A stretch of DNA of 64,000 nt from Phaeoceros laevis. Its lineage: Eukaryota > Anthocerotophyta > Anthocerotopsida > Notothyladales. The position numbers were made by a program, and so were the translations under genes. Where the stretch lies: NCBI GenBank assembly GCA_049999765.1, contig JBNGIQ010009312.1:321931-385930 (forward strand), written 5' to 3'. The notes beneath the pieces were generated by a model that saw only the letters and a program-made list of their open reading frames with translations, was not told where the DNA came from and ran no database searches. Positions 63,412 to 64,000 of the stretch are shown here, one piece after another; position 1 is the first letter of the stretch, and each line of letters starts with the position of its first letter.

Positions 63412-64000
63412 ATGAGTTTGCTAGCCCAGCCTGGCGGCAGTGGCCTGGCAGCGCTGGTGGACAGCAAGATTGGGCATGACCGGATTGCTTCATCTCGTGT
63501 GGGTCCCTGTGGAATCCGTGCGCAAGTGGCAGCCAAGCCACTGGGACAGCCAGAGATGCCGGCAATCGCTGGAACTGCTTCCTCAGGATGCCCGTTCAGC
63601 AAGCAAGGCGCTGTGCTACCGCGCCCAAGTACAAATGCGCGTGAAATTGAGAGCTTGGACATCCCGGGGCCTCAGCCTTTCAGCCTGGACTCTTTGATCG
63701 ACGTGAGCCAGATTTTCTTCCATGGCCTGCACGCGGCGATGCTCCAGTTTTCTCTCAAGTACGGGCCCATTTGCAGGTATGGTAATCCTCCCTCAAGAGA
63801 TAGACTTACTTGTGCGTTCCGAGCTCTGGGAAGGGATGGTTTCAGAAGCTGCCAACAAATGAATGTCAGGGAGGCATCAGTTGCTGGTGAAGAGGCGGAA
63901 AGAATGGGTTAATCACGGCTTGGTAACGAGGCAGCTTTTGCACGTGGTTTATGCGCAGGTTCGCCAATCCCGCTTCGTTGAACAACGCTACCAGTTGGGT
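63412..64000 (+). CDS. Cytochrome P450, first exons (partial)
   Basis: Exon 1 (63412-63776) and the beginning of exon 2 (63959-64000), separated by a 182-nt GT-AG intron, join in frame as KYGPICRFANP. Exon 1 ends with a typical P450 N-terminal region: DIPGPQPFSLDSLIDVSQIF, then GLHAAMLQFSLKYGPIC. The first 90 residues lack a hydrophobic ER anchor and are rich in Ser, Ala and Gly, with GCPFSKQGA just before the proline-rich part. This might be a plastid transit peptide, as in CYP97-type enzymes, but that is inference. The haem-binding half lies beyond the window. The start at 63412 is the first ATG of the frame. Confidence 0.6.

Overview
ORGANISM. This is nuclear DNA of a land plant. It carries an eukaryotic rRNA methyltransferase (EMG1/NEP1), a plant-type RNA polymerase II CTD phosphatase with two dsRNA-binding domains (CPL1), LRR receptor kinases, A-type P450s, remnants of PLS/DYW-type PPR genes, and introns that can be read as GT-AG, mostly 50-200 nt. 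Very short introns, GC-rich intronless genes, PPR debris and small spacers suggest a lycophyte such as Selaginella. That genus call is inference (about 0.6). A 10-N gap flanked by identical 47-bp ends marks a draft assembly. LAYOUT. 0-13.3 kb: three tandem copies of a large intronless protein with an N-terminal heme-oxygenase-like diiron (HDO) domain (copy A, only its 3' end, at 1-201; B at 2827-4542; C at 11456-13315). Between B and C lies a reverse-strand intronless gene for a DMATS-type aromatic prenyltransferase (8677-10029), divergent from copy C across a 1.4-kb spacer. The B-DMATS interval is filled with remnants of a receptor kinase and of PPR genes. 13.3-24.5 kb: an F-box fragment, a 7TM RGS1-like membrane protein, EMG1, an intronless LigB/DODA-type extradiol dioxygenase, a Bet v 1-like gene with one apparent frameshift, a tRNA-Asp and a degenerate copy of it inside a short segmental duplication. 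24.8-26.2 kb: a second DMATS gene. 26-49 kb: two complete LRR receptor kinases (27.9-30.9 and 45.5-48.7 kb), a 5' remnant of a third at 35.5 kb, a five-exon P450, an alpha/beta-hydrolase-like type II membrane protein, a secreted possibly ependymin-like protein and unrecognised coiled-coil genes. A dispersed 0.4-0.9 kb repeat occurs at 0.65, 1.96, 5.5, 26.2, 31.2 and 36.0 kb. 50.3-55.3 kb: CPL1, resolved here into 17 exons with every phase consistent. 55-63 kb: mostly no recognisable genes. 63.4 kb to the end: the start of a second P450. HOW THE GENES MAY WORK TOGETHER. The striking part is the combination, in the first 26 kb, of two intronless families that are chiefly microbial in what is known of them: HDO proteins (at least three copies) and DMATS prenyltransferases (two copies). 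With the nearby extradiol dioxygenase, Bet v 1-like gene and P450s this resembles a small specialised-metabolism cluster, possibly founded by horizontal transfer and expanded by local duplication. Housekeeping genes (EMG1, tRNA-Asp) lie between the parts, so cluster membership beyond HDO and DMATS is conjecture. EMG1 and CPL1 are ordinary conserved genes. The receptor kinases form their own tandem family, whose break-up products and associated repeats explain much of the intergenic sequence.
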